Positions 11,101 through 26,100 of a DNA stretch of 64,000 bases are shown in pieces. The stretch is from Antedon mediterranea. Taxonomy: Eukaryota > Echinodermata > Crinoidea > Comatulida > Antedonidae. Each line of letters starts with the position of its first letter. Position 1 is the first letter of the stretch. The notes under the pieces were generated by a model. The model did no database searches, was not told the DNA's origin, and saw only the letters and a program-made list of their open reading frames with translations. The position numbers and the translations under genes are program-made. The DNA lies in the NCBI RefSeq assembly GCF_964355755.1, contig NC_092676.1:2026288-2090287 (forward strand), in the 5' to 3' direction.

Positions 11101-14100
11101 CCCTGCTTGTAAGTCATCCAGAAACGAAGCAATTGTTTGTGAACTTTGACCCCCAAGTGTTGGAGTTAATCGCTGAGACTAAGTACTTGTGTAAGATGAA
11201 CTTAGAGGTTCCAGAAGCAGCGCACACATTGGTCTTAAGAGAACAACAAATCAAGGCACATTATTACATGTAAGTGGTCAGTTTGGTTAACGGTAGTGGT
11301 GACTACAGTCCTGGATTCCTTGACCTACTGTTTTTTCAGTTATTGTTTTTGTCAGGTATCATAGTAGAGCATATCAGTTAATATTTGGATGTTTTTTATT
11401 CATTTTGATATTTTATTTTTTTCCATAGGTTGGTTGATATAATCAAAGAATATGAGGACATCGTGTCTCATATACCATCTGTGCTTCAGCCTCTCATGGT
11501 TCCTTATTGTAAGCGTGTTGAAGAAGCGCTTGAACCAGGACTGACCAGACTTAACTGGACATCACTCAGTATTGACCAATGTAAGTGTCAACCCCTAAAA
11601 TTTTAAAAATATTATGCAAAAGACAGGACATTAGACTAACATGACAATTGCAAGTATTATGAATATAGTATGATACAAACTGTATATTGGCAATAAATGA
11701 CTGATTAAAAATTTTGAGCATAAAAATAAAAATATCTTGATGATAAAAAAAAGCAAAAATAACAAGAGCATTTGTAAATGTTGATAAGTTGTTTATCTTG
11801 TACGTTTTTCATAAAATTACAGACAGCATGAATATTCATGAAGAGTTGACATTCTTGAAACGTCTGGTAAAAGAGCTGAGTGACCTGTTGGAATGCCGTA
11901 TTGACACCGGACTGAAAGAGATGGCATCCACTGCCCTTTGTTACCTGCCAGATGAAGCCATTACCATTCAGGAGTTTCTGGTTAAAACTGAACAGACGTG
12001 TAATGAATCATGTAAATCTCTAATAAGGTTAGCTTTATAAATTGTTTACATCATTTTTGTTTTTTGTTTTGTTGTTATTTTATAGCTTAGAATCTCTAAT
12101 ACTAGCTTGTGTGCACTTTAAATCAAACCCAGTGCATCTTTCGGAAGAGTAAGGGGTTACTCCGATTTACTGGTCTGTCTCAGCATGTGTCGTCATGGAC
12201 AAACGAAGGAGTGCCGTTTCATGACAGCTGTATTGTTGTGTACTTTGTCCACAACTTTGCCCAATTAAGATTAGTTAGGCATCAAACACACAGGTTATTC
12301 CCACACATTTACATTTGATATTTTTATATCACATCTTTTGATCAAAATCTTGTAATCTCTTTTTTCTTGTAGACAAAGCGGTGCCGTGGAACGTGCAGTG
12401 CAAGAACTTGTGGAAACATTAAAAAGCAACTTGCCCGAAAACGGACGTACAAGCCTCCACGATAACTATGCATGCGTGCATCCAGACTCACGCAACAAAA
12501 AGCAGCGATGCTTGGAATGTCTTCCATGCAGCTATCATACAATGATGGCAAGCTTTGCTCAAAGAAACACAGAGGCCCTTATCAAATGCTAGTACTTTAT
12601 TTTGTATCACCTTCTATGGTATTGATGGTATTAGTATCGATGATACACCAATAATACTAGTATGAGTGGAGTTGTGGCTTGGTGGTTATGATGCTTGCCT
12701 ACCAATCCAAGGGTCTTGGGTTCGAGTCTTGTCATGTCAGGATTTTTTTAACAATTTACAAAGTTTGCGGTACACCACGTATATTAGTAACATCGAGAAA
12801 CTCAACAGTTCTTTTCAGAACTAATATACGTGGTGTATCGCAAACTTTATATCAACATTTGATTTCGCCATGCAAACCTTCAAACAATATGATTCACAAC
12901 CCTATTCCCGAAGACTTGTAATAAGACTGTTTATGTAGAGCATCTTGTTTATATGTTTGTCTGGCGAACAGGATTGCCACATTTAAGAAGGATAGTGAAT
13001 GGATTTGCTTATGATTATCCTTGGCAATTTGCCTAAATATATAAATAAATAATACAGATAGTACTGATAACAATAGTGGTATAATGTCAATATTACATAG
13101 ATACATTATCTACAATATAATTTATGACAATTATCACTTTTTATGATTTCTTCTCCTAATTGTTAGGTACAAGATTGTCCTTAGATGCAATCAAGCGTAG
13201 AATGCAGACATCAACAAATAAGTACACGCTTACCGCATCCGATAAAGACGATGAAAACAAGATAGCTCTTTTTAAGTCCGACATCGTCCTTGCAATCCCA
13301 ACTGTTGTAATGCGACCGAGTCTTGACGACGTTCAACAGACTGTGAACAAAGCAGCGCAGGTCATATTAAAGATGGCGCAGAATATCCCACAATGGGAAC
13401 AGACCTTGATTAATCAAAGGTCCGCCATAAAGGTAAACTAAACATTTATTTTTTATATCATTATTATGATATTCAATTTAATTCAATTATTTTATTCCGT
13501 CAAGCACTCTGTCTCTTCCTTGTCATGTATATAAAATATTAATAAAATGATCATAAAATGGTTAAAATACAAACAATACAACACCAAGCGGTACATAAAA
13601 AGGTTAAAACATGACATGATACAAACTTGTATTGATGTTAATTACAAACAACTTATAATAAAAAAAATAAACGCTTGTCTAGAAATACCCGCTGTATACG
13701 GTATAACCTTTTATGTGCTGATTTTTTTGTTAGGAAATTGAAGAAGGGGATGACAAGGACGATGCGAAGGTTGCTCTATTGAACATGACCCAGAAGCCCT
13801 TGTACAAAGTGATCTCGGAACATAAGGACATTATTAAAGTTGTGATTACATTGAACTCCATCACCAGTACCTTCAAGGCAGAGTGCCTGGAGGTTCTTGC
13901 AAGTTATAAGTCTTTCTCAGAATTGTGGAATGAGGTAACTTTTAATTTTAACAATAGTAGTAGAAATAAACCAATGGAAATATGTCACAAGGAATTTTAA
14001 CTTCTTGTTTTGTATGTATCTGGAATCTTAATTTGCACTGCTTTTAATAATCTAGTCTTAATCTGTAGATACAAAATACATATTTCAATTTTATACATAG

Positions 14101-17100
14101 ACTGCAAATACATTGTCTAAAAAGCTCTGTCTACACTGTCAAACTTTATATGACAAGAAAATGTGATGTGCCCATATATGGACACTATGATGTCACATCT
14201 CACTTTTTTTGTCAAACTATTTTAATAGCGTAGACAAAGCTTAACATAAAAATATTAAAAAGGAAAACTAAACTAAAAAATGTTTATTTACTTAATAGGA
14301 TCCAGAAGATAAGGTAAAGCAGTTTATGGAAGAGAAACCGCTTCTGTCAGAGATTGAAGCTCAAATCAGATACTATCAAAACTTACAGTCATCAATAGAG
14401 GAATTACCAGTCACTCGTAAAGTAGGAGCAATAGTATGCGTAACAGAGAAATTACTTAACGCCCTCACCGCGGAAGCAACAGCTTGGAAAAACGCATTTG
14501 GACGCGCATTGAACACGAAAGCCAGCATGGACATGATGGAGATCTTCGATTTCATTGACAACCTTCAAAAGAAGTTGTCGCGACCAATCAAAGACCTTGA
14601 TGATGTTCGAGCAGCCATGGATGCATTGTCTGTGATCCGAGAGTCGGAGGTTAAGATTGATATGACGATTGGGCCAATTGAGGAATCGTACACGTTGCTG
14701 AATAAGTTTGAATTACATTTTAACGACGGGAATGCTGAGAAGGTGGACAGCTTGACGTACGCCTGGCAAAAGGTTGCTGCTCAGGTAAGTCTCTTGCCAT
14801 ACATTCCGTAAAGCTCTGTCTACACAATCAAACTAGTTTGAAAAAAAGTGCGATTTACCCAAATATGGTAGTGATATGCTTAAATATGGTAGTGATATGA
14901 CAGAAGCATAACACCAGGTAGCATAACAACAAAAACATCAAAGATATTCCCAACATCTTTTTGGAAACGCATGACATGTACTGCAAACCTTTAAACAATA
15001 TCATTATTTGAATCATTAATGTTAATTATAAATTTATTTATGCCATTTTATTTTCAATATTCTGACAGGCATTACAAGTTCAATCACATCTTCTGATCAT
15101 TCAACCAGAATTCAAGTCTAACCTCCTAGAGGGCGTGGCACAATACCAAGGCAAAGTTCAAGCCTTCTATTCAGATTATGAAACCAGGTAATTTTCTTTT
15201 CACTTAAATTTTATAGCTCTCGAACCCTGTCTCTCACATGCTAGTCTTGATTCTCTTACCATTACGCCATATTCCTCTTGCCTAGTTTGTATTAGTTGAA
15301 ATATGAATATTGAAATATTTATTGTTCAATTATTACTTTTCTAACTTTTACTTCTTTTCAAACAGTGGGCCAATGGTGCATGGAATCCCACCGACTGAGG
15401 CTAGTGAGCGACTCCAGCTTTTCCAGGCTAGGTTTGATGAACTTTGGAGGAAGTATGAGACCTACTCTGGAGGAGAGGAGTTGTTTGGTCTTCCAATCAC
15501 AGAATACCAAGATCTACAACGTATCAACAAAGAGCTGAGACTGCTACAGAAGCTGTATACACTGTATAATCTTGTTATTGATAACGTCAATGGCTATTAT
15601 GATATTCCATGGGTTGAAGTCGATATTGAGAAAATCAACCAGGAGTTGTTAGACTTCCAAAACAAGTAAGTGAAGAATTGTGTTATTACTCATATTACTG
15701 GGACTGTTCAGGCTTAGTTATTTACACAGTTAGTTATTCACACACAATTATCACTAACTTTGGTCGGGTAAGTTACCAACTTAAGTTGAACAGGCCCATA
15801 GTTATCAGTATTACAATTAAGATTGATCAATTTATGAAACTCTATTTCAATATACTAAATTACAAAATACACAAAACTTTATTTGCTTCATAAAAGTACA
15901 AAGACATTTCGATTTACTACAATTTCGATTTAAAAAGGTCAAATAACAATATTTATTTTTTTTTTCAAGATGTCGAAAGCTTCCCAAAGCACTAAAGGAT
16001 TGGCAGGCATTCTTAGATCTGAAGAAGAAGATTGATGACTTCAATGAATGTTGTCCGTTGTTGGAACTAATGGCCAACAAGGCTATGAAGACACGTCACT
16101 GGGACAGGCTAGCGAAGCTTACTAGTCATACGTTTGACGTGGAATCCGATGCATTCCAATTGCGCAATATCATGATGGCTCCTTTGTTGAAATTTAAAGA
16201 AGATATCGAGGTAATAAATGAACTAAAGTATATATTTACTGTTTTCAGAAATCAAGGTATTGCAAAACAAATTATAAATAATAAAAAACATACTCTCAAA
16301 CCTGACTTTTTTTTAAGAGTCTTCTTCACAGTCTACCGCATTCTCGATTTTATTAAGCTACTGTAAACACGCTTTTTTTGTTAATACTCGCTAAATGGAG
16401 AATGATGATGAACAAAAGGCTCGCAATAAACCAAAATATAAACTCATGGAAGCTAATTATCTTTACATCTATTAACATTATATACCAGTTCCTTCCCTAC
16501 AGTATTACTCTAAATAACAGTACTATTAAAGAACAGTAAATTAAACTCGCTTTGGCCACTTGCAGCCAGACCTGATTTTTGTTTAAATACTCCTCATTCT
16601 CTACAGTCTACCTCACAAGGTCAGTATTTCAAGCTAAACATGCGTTTCTGTCTCTTATTAAATATACCAGTTCCTACCTTACTATCACTTACTACCAATT
16701 TATGTTGTATTTCAGGATGTCTGCATTTCAGCAGTAAAAGAGAAAGACATCGAAGCCAAGCTGAAACAAGTTGTGCTAGAGTGGAGTCAGCAAGACTTCC
16801 AGTTCATATCCTTCAAGACAAGAGGTGAATTGATGTTGAAAGGAGATGCCACGACAGACACTATCTCATTGATGGAAGACAGCCTCATGGTTCTTGGTTC
16901 TCTCATGAGTAACAGGTTAGTCATGAAAAATGTTAAAGCTCTGTCTACACTATCAAACTTTATGTGACAACAAATGTGATGGGCCCATATATCGACATGA
17001 TGATGTCATATCACTACCATATTTTGGCACATCACACTTTTTTTGTCATACTAGTTTGATAGTTTAGACAGAGCTTAACATTTTAGAAATCCCTAGAATT

Positions 17101-20100
17101 TCTTTGTCTTTTTAATAAGTAGTAAAATTATTAGAAGCTTTAGAATTTGTTTATGGGGCAGTGTTACTCTCTCTCATAAACAGCCTCAAATGTTGAATTA
17201 GAAATAATACTTTAAAATCAGATTCTTTTCCTCATTTCGTTCACAACAATGTTATGTCAGAAATTTAGTACATTATAGAGCACACACTTAGGAGATGCAT
17301 TTGGTACCAAAGAAGGTGTTCCTGAGTAGGTATGTCCTAAAAGAATGGCTCTACTGTATTTTACAATTTCCACTTTCAGGTATAATGCTCCCTTCAAACC
17401 AGAAATTCAGAAGTGGGTTCAGAAGTTGTCAAACACGACAGAGATCATTGAAAATTGGATGCAAGTACAGAACTTGTGGGTTTATTTGGAAGCTGTGTTT
17501 GTAGGAGGAGATATCGCTAAACAGCTGCCACAGGTAATACAATTTACAATACAAAATCAGAGATATTTTAGTCCCTCCTGTTAGACTTCGACATAGTGGC
17601 AGCCGGTTGTGGAAACAAAGACCTTCAGGAGCTTCTGTGCTGTTTATTTGAGACCATATTTGTTATGTTCTAAATTAGAAAAATGTTACCTTTGGATATT
17701 GTTAACTAAAGATTTCTTTTTTAATTTTAGGAAGCTAAGCGTTTCAGCAACATTGACAAGTCCTGGGTTAAGATCATGCAGAAGGCTCATGAGAACACCA
17801 ACGTGGTGCAGTGTTGTGTTGGAGATGACACCATGAACCAGCTGTTACCCCATCTACTAGAACAGCTGGAGATTTGCCAAAAGTCATTGACTGGATACCT
17901 GGAGAAGAAACGACTCGTCTTTCCAAGGTTCTTCTTCGTGTCTGATCCAGCATTGTTGGAGATTCTTGGACAGGCTTCTGATTCTCATACAATCCAGGTA
18001 AGAGGAAGATGTTTGCTGTTAAAGATTGTCTCTTATTTATGCTTTGGATTATTTTTTTAATGAATCAAATTATAAATATTAACCCATTTTATTTTTTTTT
18101 TCTTTTAGGCTCATCTTGAAGGATTGTTTGATAATGTGAAGACAGTTGATTTTCATGAAAAGAATTACGACCAGATTCTTGCCATTGCTTCCAGAGAAAA
18201 AGAGAAGATTGATCTGGACGTCCCAGTAAATGCTCAGGTAATTAAAATTAGCACTATTCTACAGTTTAACTAAATATGCAAAGAGCACCTATTGCTCTAC
18301 TAATGTTATATGTTACCTCTTTAGATCTTATTGTATTAATCTATATTGTGCTGCCCTTTGGTGTGAATGTATGCTACAATAATTCTTTGCGCTGTATACT
18401 GAATGTCTCTAAAAGCAGTAGTGGCAGTATGATGTTTATTGAACATGGTGTCCCTTCCTGTTATGAGTATATGCGGAAATCTATGGTTTCATGCAACGTA
18501 TGTTGAATAGTTGTAATATTCTTGTTGCTTGTGTTTGCAAACATATGCTCCATAACTCAAAAATGTATTGTAGATGGAGAAGTGTCCTATATATTTAAGT
18601 TTGTTTGCATCTTTTTTCTTTTTCTGTTTGTACGTTTGTTGATATGGATGAAGTTTTTTTTAAATAAAACAAATTGAATTGAATTATTGTGGTGTTTCAG
18701 CAACTGTTATGAAATTTGAATTATATATTTTTTTCTGCAGGGTAATGTAGAATTATGGCTTGGAGAACTACTAAAGACAATTAGACGTTCTATTCATGGG
18801 GTTATCAGAACGGCTTATATTTCAATTCAAGACAAGGAAAACTTTAAGTTGATTGAGTTTGAGAACACATATGCAGCTCAAGTAGGCTTGCTAGGTATCC
18901 AGATGCTGTGGACAAGAGACAGTGAAGATGCACTGAAGAATGCCAGGGCTGATAAGAAGGTACATACTTGGTGATTGTATATCCTCTAGTATAATCCCAC
19001 CCCTCTAGAACACGTAATTAGGCCGACATTGGGGTGTGAGACTATACCTGGGTAAAACCCTGGTTGAGGAAGAAAATAATTGATAAGCATATCGTGTAAA
19101 GATTTATCTGAACTGACTAGAGAGAAGCCTACAACATCCAGACCAAATGTTAATACTTGGACTATACCCAGGGGTATGCCTGTTTGTGAAACCAGACATA
19201 ATGTGAGGGTGGGATTAGACCTGAAGTGAGATTATACCCGAGGATATATGGTAATTCTATCTATACCAAATTTGGAATTTCATCTGCCTACTTTCCAATT
19301 TTTTTATATATTTTCTAGAATATTATCACATTTTCACTATTATAACATTCATTTTTATTATGATACACTAATATTGTTGATTTGTTAGTAAATGATTATT
19401 TCAACTTTTTATTGATTTATTGTTTATTAGATAATGTCAACCACCAATCAGTATTTCATGGATATTCTAAACACGCTCATTGATGTGACAACGCAAGACC
19501 TAACCAAATACGAGAGGACAAAGTTTGAAACACTTGTTACGATTCATGTACATCAACGCGACATCTTTGATGATCTGGTTGGTTTAACTTTCTTAATTTA
19601 GATTGTTATCGACAATTAATTATCTTTTATTCTGGGAAAGTTTGGGTGCAATGCTCCTTGAAAACTTATTATATTGATATTTCTTTAGAAACTTATAATA
19701 ATGATATTTCTATCATTGCATTATTCTAGGATAAAATGTTTTGATAAATGCATAGTTCTGCCACAAGCCTTGTCTTCTATGTGTGTTGGTCCTCTCTGTC
19801 TCTGACGGACAATAATCTTTGTATTTTATTGATTACAGGTTCGTATGCACATCAAGTCTATCAATGACTTTGAGTGGTTGAAGCAATCTCGTTTTTATTA
19901 CAATGATGACACAGACCAGTGCTTGATATCGGTCACAGATGTTGATTTCAGTTACATGAATGAGCCGGTTGGATGCACTGATCGTCTCGTCATTACACCA
20001 CTCACTGACAGGTATGAATTGGGATACAGTAAACTGCTCCTATGGAACGCCTCCATTCATTGAACACTTCCCCATAAACGAATAATATACATGCATGATA

Positions 20101-23100
20101 GTGAAAAAATAAAGAGTGCACATTTCAGCGCATCTAATTAGGTACATCCTTGAACCAATGTTATAAGATACAATATATATTGCAAGGGCCAGCCCGTATT
20201 CAAGGGACACCACTTTAAAGGAGACATTTTGTTATGTTCAGAAGGTGTCCCCTTAATAGATTACAGAAGATTACAGTTGCAAATATTGGAAAACTACATT
20301 TATTCAGTAGATGGTTTAGTTGATTGATTGATTGATTGCATGTTATATTTATATAGGTGTTACATCACACTATCACAAGCCTTAGGAATGAGTATGGGAG
20401 GTGCCCCAGCAGGACCTGCTGGTACAGGCAAGACAGAAACCACCAAAGACATGGGCAAAGCACTTGGCAAATATGTGGTAGTGTTTAACTGTTCAGATCA
20501 GATGGATTTCAGAGGGCTAGGAAGAATTTATAAAGGTAATTAATAAATTGTTGCTTATTAGAGCAATTATTAGATTAAATTGATACATTGGATTGACTTT
20601 AGGTTGAAATAATTGCTAGCCAATCTTACGCTCCTGCGTCCAAATCCTTAACCTGCTCTGCCACAGTAACCAGAATGTGTTACCAGTCTCAAATGCTTGC
20701 TTAATACTCTCAGGGCCGTGGTTCAAATCCTAGATTTCCTCTTCCACCGTACCAGTCCTTATCACCAATATCAAATGCTTGCTTACTAATCCCAGAGCCC
20801 TGGTTCAAGTCCTAGCTCTGTTACGCCACAGAAGCCGAATTCTTTATGACCCCAATATTGCCACAAAACTCGTAAAAGTTAGTTATAGTAAACATACTGT
20901 AATTCATATAAAGCTCTTTCTATAAACAAACTAGGTTGACCAAATGTGCCCAAATATGGTAGTGATATGACATCATCATGTTTATATTTGGGCACATCAA
21001 ATTATGTTGTCAAATAAAGTTTGTAGACAGAGCTTTAGGTGTCCTTCGATTTATTTCTGGTTGCTGAAATAAGCAAATCCTGTGTCATTTATATCAACTT
21101 CAATGCCATCTTTTTTTTTCTTTGTACAGGTCTTGCTCAGTCTGGTAGTTGGGGTTGTTTTGATGAGTTCAACCGTATTGAGCTTCCAGTCCTGTCTGTA
21201 GCTGCCCAACAAATTGCTATTGTACTCACTTGTAAGAAAGAACGCAAACCTACATTCATCTTCACTGACGGTGATGTCGTCAGCATGGACCCTGAATTTG
21301 CCATATTTTTGACGATGGTAAGATGTTATTTTATCTTTTAGAAAAAAGGTGCTTTTATAATACTTTTTTCATCCTTTAAAATACAATTATATTTTTGTAA
21401 AATAAAAAGTAACATCTTTTCATTTTTCTCTTTAGAATCCTGGTTACGCAGGAAGGCAAGAACTTCCAGAAAACCTAAAGATTCAATTCCGTACAGTAGC
21501 CATGATGGTTCCCGACAGACAGATTATCATCAGGGTCAAACTTGCTAGTTGTGGTTTCCAAGGCAACGTTTTGCTTGCCAGGAAGTTTTACACATTGTAC
21601 AAACTTTGTGAAGAACAGTTAACGAAGCAAGTTCACTACGACTTTGGATTGAGGAATATTTTATCGGTGTTGAGAACGCTAGGAGCGGTGAAACGATCAA
21701 GTCCAAATGACAGTGAATCCATGATTGTGATGAGAGTGTTACGGGACATGAACTTATCAAAATTGGTATGATTTTAAATTAATTTGTTTAGACTTAAAGA
21801 TGTATTGTCCCCCAAAAACATGAAAAATGAAGATTAATTAAATCAGACTTTGAATATGTTATTTTGTAGTTTTAATAAAGTTAATCACTTCCATAGAAAA
21901 AAAAATAAAAAAAAATTATGTTTTCACTAGTAAAATGACAAAATAAATGGTTAAATTCAACCAAAAATGCATTGGCTGGCAGCCAATTTGACCATTTTTT
22001 GCCTTCAATTAAATTTTTTCAGGTAAATACATATTTTTTCGATCCAATTTTTGGTCAAAGTGGATAACTATTATGTTATGTTATGGAATATTCAACAAAA
22101 ATTTTTTTAAGAATTATTTTTTCAGGGGGACAATACATCTTTAAGTATCTGTCTACACTATCAAACTTTATGTTACAAACAATGTGATGTGCCTATATAT
22201 CTACATGATTGTGTCATATCACTACCATATTTGGTAATATCACTACCATATTTGGGCACATCACACTTTTTTGGTCAAACTAGTTTGATAGTGTGGACAG
22301 AGCTTTATGCCAATCACAAGTGAAAGTTTGAATGATTCCTCCGCTTGTGATTGGTCAAATTACTTGCGTGTTGTTTGCATCCTAGTGGGAACCAAGCTGC
22401 AAGTATAAACTTTTATTACACATATGGTTTTAACAAATATGTTTATACTCATTATAGTTTTATTTTTTATGTTTAATGTTTTATATATAAATCTTGTTAT
22501 AGGTTGATGAGGATGAGCCCCTATTTTTGTCTCTGATTGATGATTTGTTTCCTGGTATGCAGTTGGACAAGGCTGGCTACCCTGACATTGAGGCCGCTAT
22601 TGAAAAACAGGTACATATAAATATTTCATTCTTAATGTATAAGTTTTTAGGTTGTCTTGTAAAACTATAAGCAAAGTAATATATTCAGGAATTAATTAAT
22701 TAATTAACTTAAATGTATTCAAGAATTATCTAAAGTGTCTTTCTTTAACAGGTAAATGATGCTGGCCTTGTTTTCCACCCACCTTGGGTACTAAAACTCA
22801 TACAACTGTTTGAAACACAAAGGGTTCGACATGGAATGATGACGTTAGGACCAAGTGGTGCAGGTAAATTTGCTTCCTTACTTAATAACATAAAGTGTTC
22901 TTAATATTCTTACTGGTACTGGTTCAGGTAACCATACTACATAGAGACATCTGGTAGCCATTGACATCAAGTTGGCATTTAGATTAATGCTACTTTTAAA
23001 TGTACACAATATTATTTGTTTTTTGAGAGTGACATATCACAGACATTGAAAGTCTGACAAAGTAGTCAGTAATATACAAGTTTGGAACTCAGACTTCTAG

Positions 23101-26100
23101 TGAAGCTGGCCCTGATGTAGTTGCATCTAGCAAATTGAATTGTTTGCTCAAGTACTGATGTTACTCTCTATTATTGTGTATGAAAAAATATTGTTTTATA
23201 TTTTAGGAAAAACAAAGTGTATTAACATCTTAATGAAAGCTATGGGAGATTGTGGCTCACCCCATCGTGAGATGAGAATGAACCCTAAGGCTATCACGGC
23301 ACCTCAGATGTTTGGAAGACTAGACGTTGCAACAAATGATTGGACAGATGGTATATTCTCAACATTATGGCGAAAAACTCTCAAAGCTAAAAAAGTAGGT
23401 CTATTATAGAGTGTCACTTGATTTTCTTTCTAAAGGGGGTTTTTGAAAGGATCTAAAAGTAGTGTAGGTTGTCCTCTAACAATATCACCATTATTATTAT
23501 TTTAGAATGAGAGCATCTGGCTTGTGCTTGATGGACCAGTTGATGCCATCTGGATTGAGAACCTGAACAGTGTCTTGGACGACAACAAAACGTTGACCCT
23601 AGCTAACGGCGATCGTATTCCAATGTCGCCAAATTGCAAGATTATCTTTGAGCCTCATAACATTGATAATGCATCACCAGCGACCGTGTCCAGAAATGGA
23701 ATGGTGTACATGAGCTCCTCCATCATGGACTGCAGTCCAATCTTCCAAGTAAGTTGCAAAATAACTATATATCCTCTGGTATAATCCCCTGATTTCACAA
23801 ACATATACACTAATATAGTCCCCGTATTGACTTTTGATCTGGATGTGGGCCTCTCTCTAGCCAGTTCAGATAAGTTTTCACAAAAAATGTTTACCAATCA
23901 TTTTTTTCCTGAACCAGGGTTCCCCTGGGTATAGTCTTACCAAAGCCAGCTCAATTTCGTGTTTCTAGGTGGTGGTATTATAAGAAAAGATATACTGTAC
24001 ATTTTTCTGAAGTATGAAGTGACATTAGAATTACAGTAACTTTCACATAATCTAGTAAAGAGATTGCAACGTCTTTCCAAAATGAAATTTAACATCTCTA
24101 TTGATTTCTAGGGTTGGATAAACTCACGACCAGTAGCCCAGCAGGGTGTCCTGTCTTCCTTATGTGAGGAGAACTTTAAGAAGATACACACCTACTCAAT
24201 CCAGAGCCTGAACCCTCGAATGGACTTACTTGAGTGTATGTACACTAGGCAGACTATTGACCTCTTAGATGGACTAATTCCTGCTGAAGACAACCCTAAC
24301 CAACCAACTGCAGAGCATCTGGAGAGACTCTTTGTCTTTGCTGTTATGTGGTCTGTAGGGGCATTGTTGGAACTTGAGGACAGAAAAAAGGTATCTTTGA
24401 AATTTACCCTATGGAACTGTTAAAGATATATTGTCCCCCTAAAAAATGTTTTTACATTTTGTTTTTATATGCCATTTTAATGTCACACACACAATAGTAG
24501 CAAAAAATACCTAAATTGTTTGTTTATTTGTCTTTTTAAAAGTGAAATCATTATTTTTGTTGATTTTTTTTTTACAGAAGTGAATAACTTTATTTAAACT
24601 ACAAAATGGCTTATTTAAAGTCTGCTTTTATTTATCTTTATTTTTCATAAATCTAGTATTCCCTAAATTGATACCGATTATTTTTAACATTTTTGTCTTG
24701 TTTCTTTCAGTTGGAGATGTTCATAAAGTCTGATTGTTCTCTTAACTTGCCTAATATTGATGACAGCAGTCAGGATACAATATTTGAGTATGTTGTAAAT
24801 GATCAAGGAAAATGGGAACATTGGTCTATCAGGGTATGAAAAGAATTTTAAACTTTACTGATGGCTTTTTATTTTTTTGTCTTTTGTGAGATACACTCAC
24901 CTTTATTTTTTTTTTTTTCAGAGTACATATACAGAGAAAAAAAAACACTTTTATGTATTAACTTTGTAAAAATACTGTATTATAAATGTTTGTTTGCAAC
25001 CAAAATTGCTGTTTTTGTTTCATTTCTTATATGTTTTTTTAAATATTTATTAGTTTCATTCTTACAAATATAATAGAATAAGTATGTACATCGTCAATAG
25101 CTATACATTATACATAAATGGCTTTTTATTGTAAGATAAGATATAATTTATTCATCCAATAACTTTTTGAAATTTGCTTTTTTTTTGGCATTGATATATA
25201 GCTTGCATTGTAGTTTTAGTTAACATTCCTTCCAACCATAAAGCCTCAATTGAAATTGTAATGATGACAAACATATCCAGTAACAATATCTCAATACACT
25301 GTAAGATACATCACATGTTATGAGGAATAAATCAAATTTAAAATCTAGGCTCATCTCATGGCCAAAACATCATGGTCATAATGCCATTTTAACAATATAA
25401 ACAATTAAAGATGGATTGCCCTCCAAAAACATGAAAATAAAGATTAATGAAATCAGATTTTGAATAGGCCATTATGCAGTTTTAATAAAGGTATTCATTT
25501 CTGTAGGAAAAAAATTAAAATTAATTATTTCACTTATAAAAAGATAAAAGAAATGGTTAATTTTTACCAAAAATCATTGTCTGACAATTTGGGTATTTTT
25601 TCTTTAAATTACATTTTTTCGGAAAATAATTTTTTTTGGGATCTAGTTTTTAGTTAAAGTCAATAACTATTGTGACATTAAAATGGCATATTCAACCCCA
25701 AAAAATTGGGAAAAAATTATTTTTGTAGGTGGACAATATATATTTAACACTTGAATCTTGTAGGTACCACAATACCTGTATCCTACTGACAGTACACCAG
25801 AGTATTCCTCCATCCTGGTTCCAAATGTCGACAACATCCGTACAGACTTCCTGATCAACACCATCGCTAAGCAAGAGAAAGGAGTGCTTCTGATTGGTGA
25901 ACAGGGAACAGCAAAGACGGTCATGATTAAAGGATATTGTAACAATTATGACCCAGAGCAACATTTGGCAAAGAGTGTCAACTTTTCCTCAGCCACAACA
26001 CCAAATATGTTTCAGGTATTTAATGCATCATCACGAATGGTGTACGTCTTGTGACTTGGCTTGTATTGTAATAGCGCATTTAACAAGACTTTTCCAATAA

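Larger units (their letters stand above)
12588..13166 (+). other. Dynein intron 15, with probable GC-AG borders, built largely from three repeats
   Basis: Reading frame forces the exon end after AAAT at 12587, followed by gctagt; the acceptor is tgttag at 13166. Inside are a tRNA-like SINE head (12665-12745), a hairpin MITE (12760-12848) and an interspersed repeat (12908-13055). GC donors are a known minority class, but the exon base before this one is T rather than the usual G, so the boundary is less certain than the rest. Confidence 0.55.

Noticed and set aside
12665-12750. Possible tRNA gene
   Set aside because: A and B boxes are present but the acceptor and anticodon stems do not form a full cloverleaf; similar heads are scattered in other introns, as expected for SINEs.
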